In this document: in pieces, positions 26,532 to 37,276 of the stretch | Numbering within the stretch: position 1 is the stretch's first letter | Layout: every line of letters begins with the position of its first letter | Assembly (NCBI RefSeq): GCF_023074075.1 | Contig: NZ_JADPKT010000097.1 | Coordinates: 1-64,000, forward strand | Source: Bradyrhizobium sp. 138 | GTDB taxonomy: Bacteria; Pseudomonadota; Alphaproteobacteria; Rhizobiales; Xanthobacteraceae | Length of the DNA: 64,000 nt | Direction of reading: 5' to 3' | Position numbers and translations under genes: made by a program | Notes under the pieces: model-generated | The model's database searches: none | What the model saw: only the letters and a program-made list of their open reading frames with translations | What the model was told of the DNA's origin: nothing

Positions 26532-26915
26532 TCAGCCGATCGCAATCCCGTTGCCCACGGTCCGGTTCAGGACCTGGGTCGACTTCTCGATGCGTTCGGC
26601 CGCCGCGTTCAGGGCGTTCACCACGGCGGTCTGCGTCATCCTGGCGCGCTCGACGGCGGCGTTGCGGAAATCGCGAAGCTCGGTCAGCTCCTGCTCCATG
26701 GTGCGGACACGGTTGCCGACGTCGACCAGTTCGTCGCAGACGGTCAGCGCCGCCATCACGGTGAGGCGCGCATCGCCGATCTCGCCGAATTTTCCGCGCA
26801 GCGACTGAATGCGAGTTTCCAGGCTTTCGGCGAGCTTGAGCAGCCGCACCTCCTGGCCCTCCTCGCAGGCCATGCGGTATTGCCGGCCATTGATGGTGAC
26901 GTTGATGTGGCTCAT
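26532..26915 (-). CDS. zapA: Cell division protein ZapA
   Basis: A 127-residue ZapA, which binds and bundles FtsZ at the division site. The N-terminal MSHINVTINGRQYRMACEEG and LLKLAESLETRIQSLR region matches the family, followed by the long coiled-coil helix (MEQELTELRDFRNAAVERAR). The start overlaps the stop of the upstream DUF4164 gene (ATGA), so they are co-translated. Downstream lie a repeat, then 6S RNA. Confidence 0.92.
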   Translation of the reverse strand: MSHINVTINGRQYRMACEEGQEVRLLKLAESLETRIQSLRGKFGEIGDARLTVMAALTVCDELVDVGNRVRTMEQELTELRDFRNAAVERARMTQTAVVNALNAAAERIEKSTQVLNRTVGNGIAIG

Positions 26916-27232
26916 CCATCCTCTCCGGTATCGAGCACCGAGCGTATCGTGACGATCGCGGAATCCAGCCGGTCGGAGATCTCGCGATTGGTGCGCTCGA
27001 GCTTGCGCGCCTTCACCAGCGCGCCATCGAGCTCGTCGGCAAGCCGCGAACGATCGGCGCCGAGCGCCTGAATCCGCGCCGCGAGCTCGTTCTCGTCGCG
27101 ATCGGCATCGCGCCGCCGCTCCACCGCGCTTTCGAGCGCGTCGAGCGCCGCCATCAGCCTGCGGGTCGCGATCTCAATCTCGACCGCGGAGGACTCCGTC
27201 ATGGCGGAACTGTTGGACACGCGATCGTTCAT
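26912..27232 (-). CDS. DUF4164 coiled-coil protein
   Basis: A short, almost wholly helical protein of the DUF4164 family, found upstream of zapA in Rhizobiales. From about residue 15 it is coiled coil (IATRRLMAALDALESAVERR; DRSRLADELDGALVKARKLE). Start uncertain: ATG 27232 is given; ATG 27202 (MTESSAVEIE) is equally likely and neither has a clear ribosome site. Its coupling to zapA suggests a division role; this is inference. Confidence 0.8.
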   Translation of the reverse strand: MNDRVSNSSAMTESSAVEIEIATRRLMAALDALESAVERRRDADRDENELAARIQALGADRSRLADELDGALVKARKLERTNREISDRLDSAIVTIRSVLDTGEDG

Positions 27233-27609
27233 GCAGTCAGCGGTGGAACCTGGCGGCCTTTGCCCAGTGGCCTTTTCCTGGGGCTTGCCGCCCGGCAAAA
27301 GACTCGGTTCGGCAAGCGGTTAGAAGCAGAAATTTACGTGGCAAGCTAGCCAAGCGCAACGCCGCCGCGAAACTATGCACCGATAGATCGGAAGGAGGTG
27401 GCCCCGATTCGCCCGTTCCTCCCCGACGCACGAGCCCGGCGGAAAACCGATCTCCACACAGGCAACTTTTACGGCCAAACCGGCGTTTGATTGCCTTGGA
27501 CTCCCGGAACCGAGGTGCTATCCCAGCCCCCAACCTCCCGTGACCGCCAGGCTCGATCCAGCGCGGCGCACACGGCCATCAAGCACCTCATTCCAGACGG
27601 ATTTTCATC
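27233..27609. other. Intergenic region between the divergent zapA and tkt units
   Basis: About 380 bases with no supported gene. It should hold divergent promoters for the DUF4164-zapA unit and tkt. A possible but weak pair for tkt is TTGGAC at about 27499 with TATCCC 17 bases later. No repeat arms were found. Confidence 0.4.
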
Positions 27610-29625
<2,016 letters not shown>

Positions 29626-29775
29626 GAGTTGAGCTTGCCCCAAAAAAGGACTACGTAATCTCCCATATGATCAAGCACCGCCCGGCCGAACCGGGCGCCC
29701 GCCCCTAAAAAACCCTCGCAGGCGCGTTAGTAGCGTGTTGTGCGGGATGACAACGGTCATTGAAGGAGACGAAAC

Positions 29776-30783
29776 ATGGCAGTCCGCGTTGGTATTAACG
29801 GTTTTGGCCGCATCGGCCGCAACATCCTGCGGGCTATCGCCGAGTCTGGCCGCAAGGACATCGAGGTCGTCGGCATCAACGATCTCGGTCCGGTCGAGAC
29901 CAACGCCCATCTGCTCCGCTTCGACAGCGTCCATGGCCGCTTCCCCGGTACCGTCACCGTCGATGGCGACTCGATCAGCCTCGGCAATGGCAAGATCAAG
30001 GTGACCGCCGAGCGCGATCCCTCGAAGCTGCCCTGGAAGGATCTCGGCGTCGACATCGCGATGGAATGCACCGGCATGTTCACCTCGAAGGACAAGGCGT
30101 CCGCGCATCTGACCGCCGGCGCCAAGCGCGTGCTGGTCTCCGCGCCCGCGGACGGCGCCGATGCCACCATCGTCTACGGCGTCAACCACGACACGCTGAC
30201 CAAAGATCACCTGGTCATCTCGAACGGCTCCTGCACCACCAATTGCCTCGCGCCGGTGGCCAAGGTGCTGAACGATCTCGTCGGCATCGAAACCGGTTTC
30301 ATGACCACGATCCACGCCTATACCGGCGACCAGCCGACGCTCGATACGATGCACAAGGATCTCTACCGCGGCCGTGCGGCGGCGATGTCGATGATCCCGA
30401 CCTCGACCGGCGCGGCCAAGGCGATCGGCCTCGTACTGCCCGAGCTGAAGGGCAAGCTCGACGGCGTCGCGATCCGCGTGCCGACCCCGAACGTCTCGGT
30501 CGTCGACCTCAAGATCGTCGCCAAGCGCGCCACCGACGCCAAGGAAATCAACGCGGCGATGAAGCGCGCAAGCGAGCAGCAGCTCAAGGGCATCCTCGGC
30601 TACACCAACGCGCCGAACGTCTCGATCGACTTCAACCACGATCCGCACTCCTCGACCTTCCACGAGGACCAGACCAAGGTGCAGAACGGCACGCTGGTGC
30701 GCGTGATGTCCTGGTACGACAACGAGTGGGGCTTCTCGAACCGCATGGCGGACACCGCCGCCGCGATCGCGAAGGTGATCTAA
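29776..30783 (+). CDS. gap: Glyceraldehyde-3-phosphate dehydrogenase, type I
   Basis: A 335-residue NAD(P)-dependent enzyme for glyceraldehyde-3-phosphate / 1,3-bisphosphoglycerate. NAD-binding GINGFGRIGRNILRAI; catalytic Cys in SNGSCTTNCLAPVAKVL; active-site His in the MTTIHAYTGDQ segment; C-terminal SWYDNEWGFSNRM. Strong Shine-Dalgarno aaggag 10 bases before ATG 29776. A GC-rich hairpin without a T-run at 29679-29697 lies between tkt and gap. Confidence 0.97.
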   Translation: MAVRVGINGFGRIGRNILRAIAESGRKDIEVVGINDLGPVETNAHLLRFDSVHGRFPGTVTVDGDSISLGNGKIKVTAERDPSKLPWKDLGVDIAMECTGMFTSKDKASAHLTAGAKRVLVSAPADGADATIVYGVNHDTLTKDHLVISNGSCTTNCLAPVAKVLNDLVGIETGFMTTIHAYTGDQPTLDTMHKDLYRGRAAAMSMIPTSTGAAKAIGLVLPELKGKLDGVAIRVPTPNVSVVDLKIVAKRATDAKEINAAMKRASEQQLKGILGYTNAPNVSIDFNHDPHSSTFHEDQTKVQNGTLVRVMSWYDNEWGFSNRMADTAAAIAKVI

Positions 30784-30796
30784 CTAGTAGGTCTCG

Positions 30797-30911
30797 TGTC
30801 CCGGACGCGGTGCAGCGTGCTTACGCTGCTCCGCAGAGCCGGGACCCATGTCTCCCCGCGTAGGTCCCGGTTCAGCATAGCGGCACTTCGCGCCGCAATG
30901 CGCCCGGGACA
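30797..30911. repeat. Palindromic intergenic repeat, family A (copy 1)
   Basis: Starts tgtcccggacgcggtgcagcg, has the internal pair gagccgggaccc / gtaggtcccggttcagc, and ends gcgcccgggaca. It fills the gap-pgk spacer. Other copies are at 45384-45501, 50711-50877 and 61821-61952. Confidence 0.88.
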
Positions 30912-30925
30912 AGAGAGAGTGTCCG

Positions 30926-32122
30926 ATGACCAACAAATTCCGCACCCTCGACGACGTCGACGTGAAGGGTAAGCGCGTGCTGCTGCGCGTCGATCTCAAC
31001 GTGCCCATGGACAATGGCCGCGTCAGCGACACGACCCGGCTCGATCGCGTCGCGCCGACCATCACCGAAATCTCGGACAAGGGTGGCAAGGTCATCCTGC
31101 TCGCGCATTTCGGCCGGCCGAAGGGACGCGATGCCAAGGACTCGCTCAAGCCCGTCGCCGAGGCGCTGTCGAAAGTCGTGAAGAAGCCTGTCGCCTTCGC
31201 CGACGATTGCATCGGCGAGCCCGCGGCCAAGGCGGTCGCCAGCCTGAACGACGGCGACATTCTCTGTCTCGAAAACACCCGCTTCCACAAGGAAGAGGAA
31301 AAGAACGATCCCGCCTTCGTCGCGGAATTGGCAAAGCTCGGCGACATCTGGGTCAGTGACGCATTCTCGGCCGCGCACCGCGCCCATGCCTCGACCGAAG
31401 GCCTCGGCCACAAGCTGCCGGCCTATGCCGGCCGCACCATGCAGGCCGAACTGGATGCGCTGGAGAAGGCGCTGGGCTCGCCGACCAAGCCTGTGATTGC
31501 GATCATCGGCGGCGCCAAGGTCTCGACCAAGATCGACCTGCTCGAAAATCTCGTCAGCAAGGTCGATGCGCTGGTGATCGGCGGCGGCATGGCCAACACC
31601 TTCCTGCACGCCCAGGGCGTCGGCGTCGGCAAGTCGCTGGCCGAGAAGGATCTCGCCGCCACCGCGCTGCGCATCATGGAGAAGGCGGACGCCGCCAACT
31701 GCGCCATCATCCTTCCCGTGGACGCCACCGTTGCCTATCACTTCGCCGCCAACGCGCCGTCGCACGCCTATGGGCTCGACGCGATCCCGGCCGACGGCAT
31801 GATCCTCGACGTCGGTCCGCAGTCGATCGCCCGCGTCCACGCCGCGATCGACGATGCGGCGACGCTGGTCTGGAACGGCCCCTTGGGCGCGTTCGAGATG
31901 CAACCGTTCGACCGCGGCACGGTCGCGGCCGCCAAGCACGCTGCCGAGCGCACCAAGGCCAAGAAGCTGATCTCGATCGCGGGCGGCGGCGACACCGTCG
32001 CGGCGCTCAACCAGGCCGGCGTCGCCGGCAGTTTCACCTATGTCTCGACCGCCGGTGGCGCGTTCCTTGAATGGATGGAAGGCAAGCCCCTGCCCGGCGT
32101 CGAGGTGCTGCGCGTCAAGTAG
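30926..32122 (+). CDS. pgk: Phosphoglycerate kinase
   Basis: A 398-residue two-domain kinase that interconverts 1,3-bisphosphoglycerate + ADP and 3-phosphoglycerate + ATP. Signature RVLLRVDLNVPMDNGRVSD, LAHFGRPKG, nucleotide-binding AIIGGAKVSTKIDLLENL, VWNGPLGAFEMQPF and the C-terminal SIAGGGDTVAALNQAG. Normal length. Follows gap after a palindromic repeat and precedes the class II aldolase by 58 bases. Confidence 0.97.
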   Translation: MTNKFRTLDDVDVKGKRVLLRVDLNVPMDNGRVSDTTRLDRVAPTITEISDKGGKVILLAHFGRPKGRDAKDSLKPVAEALSKVVKKPVAFADDCIGEPAAKAVASLNDGDILCLENTRFHKEEEKNDPAFVAELAKLGDIWVSDAFSAAHRAHASTEGLGHKLPAYAGRTMQAELDALEKALGSPTKPVIAIIGGAKVSTKIDLLENLVSKVDALVIGGGMANTFLHAQGVGVGKSLAEKDLAATALRIMEKADAANCAIILPVDATVAYHFAANAPSHAYGLDAIPADGMILDVGPQSIARVHAAIDDAATLVWNGPLGAFEMQPFDRGTVAAAKHAAERTKAKKLISIAGGGDTVAALNQAGVAGSFTYVSTAGGAFLEWMEGKPLPGVEVLRVK

Positions 32123-32180
32123 GCTTCAATCGGCAAACATTGAGCGGCCTTATGCAGGCCCAAACGGGAGAAAAAGACAG

Positions 32181-33248
32181 ATGGCTCGGATCACGTTACG
32201 TCAACTGCTCGACCACGCGGCGGAGAACGATTACGGCGTACCGGCCTTCAACATCAACAATATGGAGCAGGCGCTGGCGATCATGGACGCGGCCAACCAG
32301 GTCGACGCGCCCGTCATCATCCAGGCCTCGCGCGGCGCGCGCTCCTACGCCAACGACATCATGCTCAAGCACATGATGGACGCGGTCACCGAAATCTATC
32401 CGCACATCCCGGTCTGCGTGCATCTCGACCACGGCAACGAAGCGGCGACCTGCATGACCGCGATCCAGGCCGGCTTCACCTCGGTCATGATGGACGGCTC
32501 GCTCAAGGCCGACGGCAAAACCCCCGGCGACTGGACCTACAATGTCGGCGTCACCAAGACCGTGACCGACATGGCCCATCTCGGCGGCATCTCGGTTGAG
32601 GGTGAGCTCGGGGTGCTCGGATCGCTCGAGACCGGCATGGGCGACAAGGAAGACGGCCACGGCGCCGAAGGCAAGCTCAGCCACGACCAGCTCCTGACCA
32701 ATCCCGACGAGGCCGTGAAGTTCGTCCAGGAGACCAAGGTCGACGCGCTCGCGATCGCGATGGGCACCTCGCACGGCGCCTACAAGTTCACCCGCAAGCC
32801 CGATGGCGACATTCTCGCCATGAACGTGATCGAGGAGATCCACCGCAAGCTGCCGAACATGCACCTCGTCATGCATGGTTCGTCCTCGGTGCCGCAGGAC
32901 CTGCAGGAGATCATCAACGCCAATGGCGGCAAGATGAAGCCGACCTGGGGCGTGCCGGTGGCGGAGATCCAGCGCGGCATCAAGAACGGCGTGCGCAAGA
33001 TCAACATCGACACCGACAACCGCATGGCGATGACCGGCCAGATCCGCAAAGTGCTCAAGGACAGCCCGGAAGAGTTCGATCCGCGCAAGTACCTGAAGCC
33101 GGCGATGGAAGCCATGACCAAGCTGTGCAAGCAGCGGCTCCAGGAGTTCAATACCGCGGGCCAGGCCTCCAAGATCAAGCGGGTCCTGACCACCGCCGAG
33201 ATGGCCAAGCGCTACGCCAAGGGCGAGCTGGACCCCCGCGTCGCGTAA
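32181..33248 (+). CDS. fba: Fructose-bisphosphate aldolase, class II (Calvin-cycle subtype)
   Basis: A 355-residue zinc-dependent aldolase for fructose-1,6-bisphosphate (and sedoheptulose-1,7-bisphosphate in the Calvin cycle). Zinc ligands and catalytic Asp in VCVHLDHGNEAATC; further motifs SVEGELGVLG, GTSHGAYKF, MHGSSSVPQ, RKINIDTDNRMA. The start ATG 32181 (MARITLRQLLDHA) is chosen over longer upstream frames because gggagaaaaagacag provides the ribosome site and the family begins here. Confidence 0.96.
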   Translation: MARITLRQLLDHAAENDYGVPAFNINNMEQALAIMDAANQVDAPVIIQASRGARSYANDIMLKHMMDAVTEIYPHIPVCVHLDHGNEAATCMTAIQAGFTSVMMDGSLKADGKTPGDWTYNVGVTKTVTDMAHLGGISVEGELGVLGSLETGMGDKEDGHGAEGKLSHDQLLTNPDEAVKFVQETKVDALAIAMGTSHGAYKFTRKPDGDILAMNVIEEIHRKLPNMHLVMHGSSSVPQDLQEIINANGGKMKPTWGVPVAEIQRGIKNGVRKINIDTDNRMAMTGQIRKVLKDSPEEFDPRKYLKPAMEAMTKLCKQRLQEFNTAGQASKIKRVLTTAEMAKRYAKGELDPRVA

Positions 33249-33320
33249 GCGATCGCGCGGTGGCGTAAGCGACGCGCGGGGACGTAAAGGTATCTACTTC
33301 TGCCTCCACGAACTCGGAGC

Positions 33321-33439
33321 ACCTCTCCCCGTCGGGGAGAGGTCGATTTGCGCAAGCAAATCGGGTGAGGTTCAGGTCCTCGATAGGGCTAAGCCCCTCA
33401 CCCGGCGCTTCGCGCCGACCTCTCCCTACGGGAGAGGTG
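33321..33439. repeat. Palindromic intergenic repeat, family C (copy 2)
   Basis: Arms acctctccccgtcggggagag and ctctccctacgggagaggt, with inner arms gggtgaggttc and cccctcacccgg. It lies between the two aldolase genes and occupies most of that 303-base gap. Confidence 0.88.
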
Positions 33440-33551
33440 TTGGACCCAGCCGCCTCCCCCCTTTACCCTGCGACGAACGTTAACTCGGCAATTGCCCGAG
33501 AACGGTCTATTTTCACGGGCAAGGGCAGAATCGTTTTGGGAGGACCTCTCG

Positions 33552-34577
33552 ATGAATCTGACTGAGCTCAATGGGATCGCGACCGCCATGGTCGCGCCAG
33601 GCAAGGGTATCCTCGCCGCCGACGAATCCTCCGGCACCATCAAGAAACGCTTTGACGCGATCGGCGTGGAATCGACCGAAGAGAACCGCCGCGACTATCG
33701 CGAGATGCTGTTCCGCTCCAGGGACGCCATGAGCCAGTATATTTCCGGCGTGATCCTCTACGACGAGACGATCTGGCAGGACGCGAAGGACGGCACACCG
33801 CTGGTCAAGCTGATCGAACAGAGCGGCGCCATTCCCGGCATCAAGGTGGACGAAGGCACGCAAGCCCTGCCGATGTGCCCGGGGGAAACAGTCACCGTTG
33901 GGCTCGACAAGCTCGCCGAGCGGCTGAAGAAATACTATGAGCGCGGCGCGCGCTTCGCCAAATGGCGCGCGGTGATCGACATCGGCAGCGATATACCCTC
34001 TATGACCGCGATCAGCGTCAACGCGCATGCGCTGGCGCGCTATGCCGCGCTGTGCCAGGCCGCCCAGATCGTGCCGATCGTCGAGCCCGAGGTGCTGATG
34101 GACGGCGACCACGACATCGATCGCTGCTATGAGGTCACCCAACGCGTGCTCAACAAGACGTTCCAGGAATTGCGCGTGCAGCGCGTCGCGCTCGAAGGCA
34201 TGGTGCTCAAGCCCAACATGGCGATCTCAGGCAAGAAATGCGCGAAACAGGCCTCTGTCGAAGAGGTTGCGGAGAAGACGATCCGGCTGCTGAAGGCCTG
34301 CGTGCCCGCGGCGGTGCCCGGCATCGCCTTCCTCTCCGGCGGCCAGTCGGACGAAGAGGCGACCGCCCATCTCAACGCCATGCACAGGCTCGGTCCGCTG
34401 CCCTGGGGCCTGACCTTCTCCTACGGCCGCGCGCTCCAGGCCGCGCCGCAGAAGGCCTGGTCCGGCAAGGCCGAGAACGTCGCGGCCGGGCAGCGCGCCT
34501 TCAGCCATCGCGCCCGGATGAACGGCCTCGCCTCCAAGGGCGAATGGCAAAGCAGCCTGGAAAAGAAGGCAGCCTAG
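33552..34577 (+). CDS. fbaB: Fructose-bisphosphate aldolase, class I
   Basis: A 341-residue Schiff-base aldolase of the eukaryote-like class I family. Motifs: GKGILAADESSGTIKKRF, the acidic/Arg segment RRDYREMLF, IGSDIPSMTAISVNAHALAR, IVPIVEPEVLMDGDH, the Schiff-base Lys in LEGMVLKPNMAISG, and FLSGGQSDEEATAHLNAM. The start at 33552 has a strong ribosome site (gggaggacctctcg). It directly follows an unrelated class II aldolase with the same reaction, so this locus encodes both enzyme types. Confidence 0.96.
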   Translation: MNLTELNGIATAMVAPGKGILAADESSGTIKKRFDAIGVESTEENRRDYREMLFRSRDAMSQYISGVILYDETIWQDAKDGTPLVKLIEQSGAIPGIKVDEGTQALPMCPGETVTVGLDKLAERLKKYYERGARFAKWRAVIDIGSDIPSMTAISVNAHALARYAALCQAAQIVPIVEPEVLMDGDHDIDRCYEVTQRVLNKTFQELRVQRVALEGMVLKPNMAISGKKCAKQASVEEVAEKTIRLLKACVPAAVPGIAFLSGGQSDEEATAHLNAMHRLGPLPWGLTFSYGRALQAAPQKAWSGKAENVAAGQRAFSHRARMNGLASKGEWQSSLEKKAA

Positions 34578-34580
34578 ATC

Positions 34581-35270
34581 TTGTCGAACAAACCGCCTCC
34601 ACCGCGCCCGGCGCCGCGTCTTTATCTTGCGACGCCTGTCGTCGATGATCCCGCTGCGCTTCAAGCCGAGCTGCCAGGCCTGCTCGCAGCTGCCGATGTC
34701 GCGGCCGTGCTGCTGCGGCTGAAGGAGACCGACCAGCGCGGCATGATCTCGCGCATCAAGGCCTTGGCACCGCTGGTACAGAAGGCGGGCGCCGCGCTGC
34801 TGGTCGATGGCCATGCCGAGCTGGTGGCGCGCGGCGGCGCCGACGGCGCGCACCTACCCGGCATCGCCGCGCTGAAAGAGGCGCTGCCGTCGCTCAAGCC
34901 CGATCGCATCGCCGGTGTGGGCGGGCTGACGACGCGGCACCATTCCATGGATGCGGGCGAGATCGGAGCGGACTACGTGTTGTTCGGCGAGCCCGATGCG
35001 AAGGGACAGCGGCCCTCGGCGCAAGCGATTGCCGAGCGGCTCGACTGGTGGGCCGAGCTGTTCGAGCCGCCCTGCGTCGGCTTTGCGACGTCCTTGGAAG
35101 AGGCCCACGACTTCGCCGCCAGCGGCGCCGATTTCGTGCTGGTCGGCGACTTCATCTGGTCCGATCCGCGCGGACCCAAGGCCGCGCTGATCGAGGCGGA
35201 CGCTGCGACCAAGAAGGCCCATGCGACGGCGACGGCTAGCCAGAATCCTGCGGGCAGCGAGCACGGCTAG
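34581..35270 (+). CDS. Thiamine-phosphate synthase-like protein
   Basis: 229 residues of the ThiE-like TIM-barrel family. Recognisable parts are RLYLATPVVDDPAAL, KAGAALLVDGHAELVARGGADGAHL, GVGGLTTRHHSMDAGEIGAD and YVLFGEPDA. The usual phosphate-binding ends are altered, so it may not make thiamine phosphate. The TTG start at 34581 lies 3 bases after the fbaB stop, and the gene ends 8 bases before the Sel1-repeat gene, so all three are likely one operon. No SD of its own; coupled translation is probable. Confidence 0.8.
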   Translation: MSNKPPPPRPAPRLYLATPVVDDPAALQAELPGLLAAADVAAVLLRLKETDQRGMISRIKALAPLVQKAGAALLVDGHAELVARGGADGAHLPGIAALKEALPSLKPDRIAGVGGLTTRHHSMDAGEIGADYVLFGEPDAKGQRPSAQAIAERLDWWAELFEPPCVGFATSLEEAHDFAASGADFVLVGDFIWSDPRGPKAALIEADAATKKAHATATASQNPAGSEHG

Positions 35271-35278
35271 CGCCCAAC

Positions 35279-36361
35279 ATGAAGCTCCCCTGCATCACCA
35301 TGCTGGCTACGCTGCTGCTGACAGTGCCCGCGGCCGCGCAGCTCCAGATCACCCCGCCGGCGACAACGCCGAGCGCGCCGCCTGAGAAGCAAAAGGCCAG
35401 GCCGCCCGCGCCCGCCAAGAAAAAGGAGGCTGCGCCGGCGCCAAAACCTTCGGCTTCGCCCAAGCCGTCCCCCTCCTCCAAGCCGACGCCGACCCCGACC
35501 GTGATTCCGGCGCCGCCGAGCGATAATTCCGGCGCCGATCTGGTGTACGGCGCCTATCAGCGCGGCCAGTACAAGACGGCGTTCGACCTCGCCACCGCCC
35601 GCGCGCAAACAGGCGATGCCAAGGCGATGACCATGCTCGGCGAGCTCTATTCCAACGCCATGGGCATCCGGCGCGACTACGCCAAGGCGGCCGAATGGTA
35701 CAAGCGCGCTGCGGACGCCGGCGACCGCGAAGCGATGTTCGCGCTCGCCATGCTGCGCATTTCGGGCCGCGGCGGCTCGCTCGACAAGGGCGAGGCGGTC
35801 AAGCTGATGGCGTCCGCCGCCAAGCTCGGCGAGCCCAAGGCGGCCTATAACCTCGCTTTGCTCTACCTCGACGGCCAGACCTTGCCGCAGGACGTCAGGC
35901 GCTCGGCCGAGCTGCTGCGCCAGGCCGCCGATGCCGGCCTGCCCGAGGCGCAATACGCGCTCGCGACCTTCTACAAGGAAGGCACCGGCGTTCCGAAGGA
36001 CCCGGAGCGCGCGGTGCGGCTGCTGCAGGCCGCCTCCCTCGCCGACAATGTCGACGCCGAGGTCGAATATGCCATCGCCATGTTCAACGGCACCGGCACG
36101 CCGAAGAACCAGCCGGCTGCCGTCGCGTTGCTTCGCAAGGCATCCCGCCAGGGCAGTGCGATCGCGCAGAACCGGCTGGCATGGGTGCTGATCAACGGCG
36201 TGGGCACGCCCGTGGACAAGATCGAGGGCTTCAAATGGCACCTGGTGGCCAAGACCGCCGGCAAGGGCGACCTGGAGCTCGACAAGCAATTATCCGACCT
36301 GCCCGCCGAGGACCGGGCCAAGGTAGAGGCCGCCGCCAAAAAATGGCTCGGGAGCAAATGA
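35279..36361 (+). CDS. Exported Sel1-repeat (TPR-like) protein
   Basis: A 360-residue protein with a signal peptide (MKLPCITMLATLLLTVPAAA), a Pro/Ala/Lys-rich linker at about 25-78, and six or so Sel1-like repeats at 85-330 (AKAMTMLGELYSNAMGIRRD, EAQYALATFYKEGTGVPKDP and others). Such repeats mediate protein contacts in the periplasm. Partner unknown. Follows the ThiE-like gene by 8 bases. Confidence 0.88.
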   Translation: MKLPCITMLATLLLTVPAAAQLQITPPATTPSAPPEKQKARPPAPAKKKEAAPAPKPSASPKPSPSSKPTPTPTVIPAPPSDNSGADLVYGAYQRGQYKTAFDLATARAQTGDAKAMTMLGELYSNAMGIRRDYAKAAEWYKRAADAGDREAMFALAMLRISGRGGSLDKGEAVKLMASAAKLGEPKAAYNLALLYLDGQTLPQDVRRSAELLRQAADAGLPEAQYALATFYKEGTGVPKDPERAVRLLQAASLADNVDAEVEYAIAMFNGTGTPKNQPAAVALLRKASRQGSAIAQNRLAWVLINGVGTPVDKIEGFKWHLVAKTAGKGDLELDKQLSDLPAEDRAKVEAAAKKWLGSK

Positions 36362-36459
36362 CCTGACGCAATGACTTGACCTCGGGGCCCTTGCAGGGCA
36401 CCCAATCCCTCAAACAGGCGCGATTTTGCGTCCTTCCCCCCGATCAAGACCGAAACCTC

Positions 36460-37251
36460 ATGCTGTATTCCGCAACTATCAATGTCATGGTCAAGGCCGC
36501 GCGCCGTGCCGGCCGCAGTCTCAAGCGCGATCTCGGCGAGATCGAGCATCTCCAGGTCTCGCTGAAGGGGCCGGCGAACTTCGTCTCGCTCGCCGACAAG
36601 CGCGCCGAGGAAATCGTCTATCAGGACCTCGCCAAGGCCCGCCCCGGCTACGGCTTCATCGGTGAGGAAGGGGGACAGCGCGAGGGCACCGACAAGAGCC
36701 ACACCTGGATCGTCGACCCGCTCGACGGCACCACCAACTTCCTGCACGGCATCCCGCAGTTTGCGATCTCGATCGGCCTTGCGCGCGAAGGCACGATCAT
36801 TGCGGGCGTGATCTACAACCCCGCCAATGACGAGCTCTACATCGCCGAGCGCGGCAAGGGCGCCTTCCTCAACGACCAGCGCTTGCGTGTCGCCGGCCGC
36901 CGCCAGCTCAACGAATGCGTGGTGGCCTGCGGCCTGCCCCATATCGGCCGCGGCGACCACGAGGAATTCCGCCGCGAGATGACCGCGATCCAGGACCGCG
37001 TCGCAGGCCTGCGCCGCTTCGGCGCCGCCTCCCTCGACCTCGCCTTCGTCGCCGCCGGCCGCCTCGACGGCTATTGGGAACGCAACCTGCAATCCTGGGA
37101 CATCGCGGCGGGGATGCTGATGGTGCGCGAAGCGGGTGGGACGGTGAGCGATATCGCGACGCCCGGCGACCCGCTGGTCACGGGGCACGTGGTGTGCGGC
37201 AATGAGTACGTGCACGGGGAGCTGGTGAAGATTTTGCGGAAGCCGGCGTAG
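36460..37251 (+). CDS. suhB: Inositol monophosphatase family protein (SuhB-like)
   Basis: A 263-residue metal-dependent phosphatase of the IMPase/SuhB family. Metal-binding motifs GFIGEEGG, WIVDPLDGTTNFLHGIPQF (both present) and the C-terminal WERNLQSWDIAAGMLMVREAGG. ATG 36460 (MLYSATINVMVKAARRAG) is the family's usual start. In E. coli SuhB also acts in ribosomal RNA antitermination; whether this one does cannot be told. Confidence 0.92.
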   Translation: MLYSATINVMVKAARRAGRSLKRDLGEIEHLQVSLKGPANFVSLADKRAEEIVYQDLAKARPGYGFIGEEGGQREGTDKSHTWIVDPLDGTTNFLHGIPQFAISIGLAREGTIIAGVIYNPANDELYIAERGKGAFLNDQRLRVAGRRQLNECVVACGLPHIGRGDHEEFRREMTAIQDRVAGLRRFGAASLDLAFVAAGRLDGYWERNLQSWDIAAGMLMVREAGGTVSDIATPGDPLVTGHVVCGNEYVHGELVKILRKPA

Positions 37252-37276
37252 TCATACGACGCCTCATGTGCAGCGA

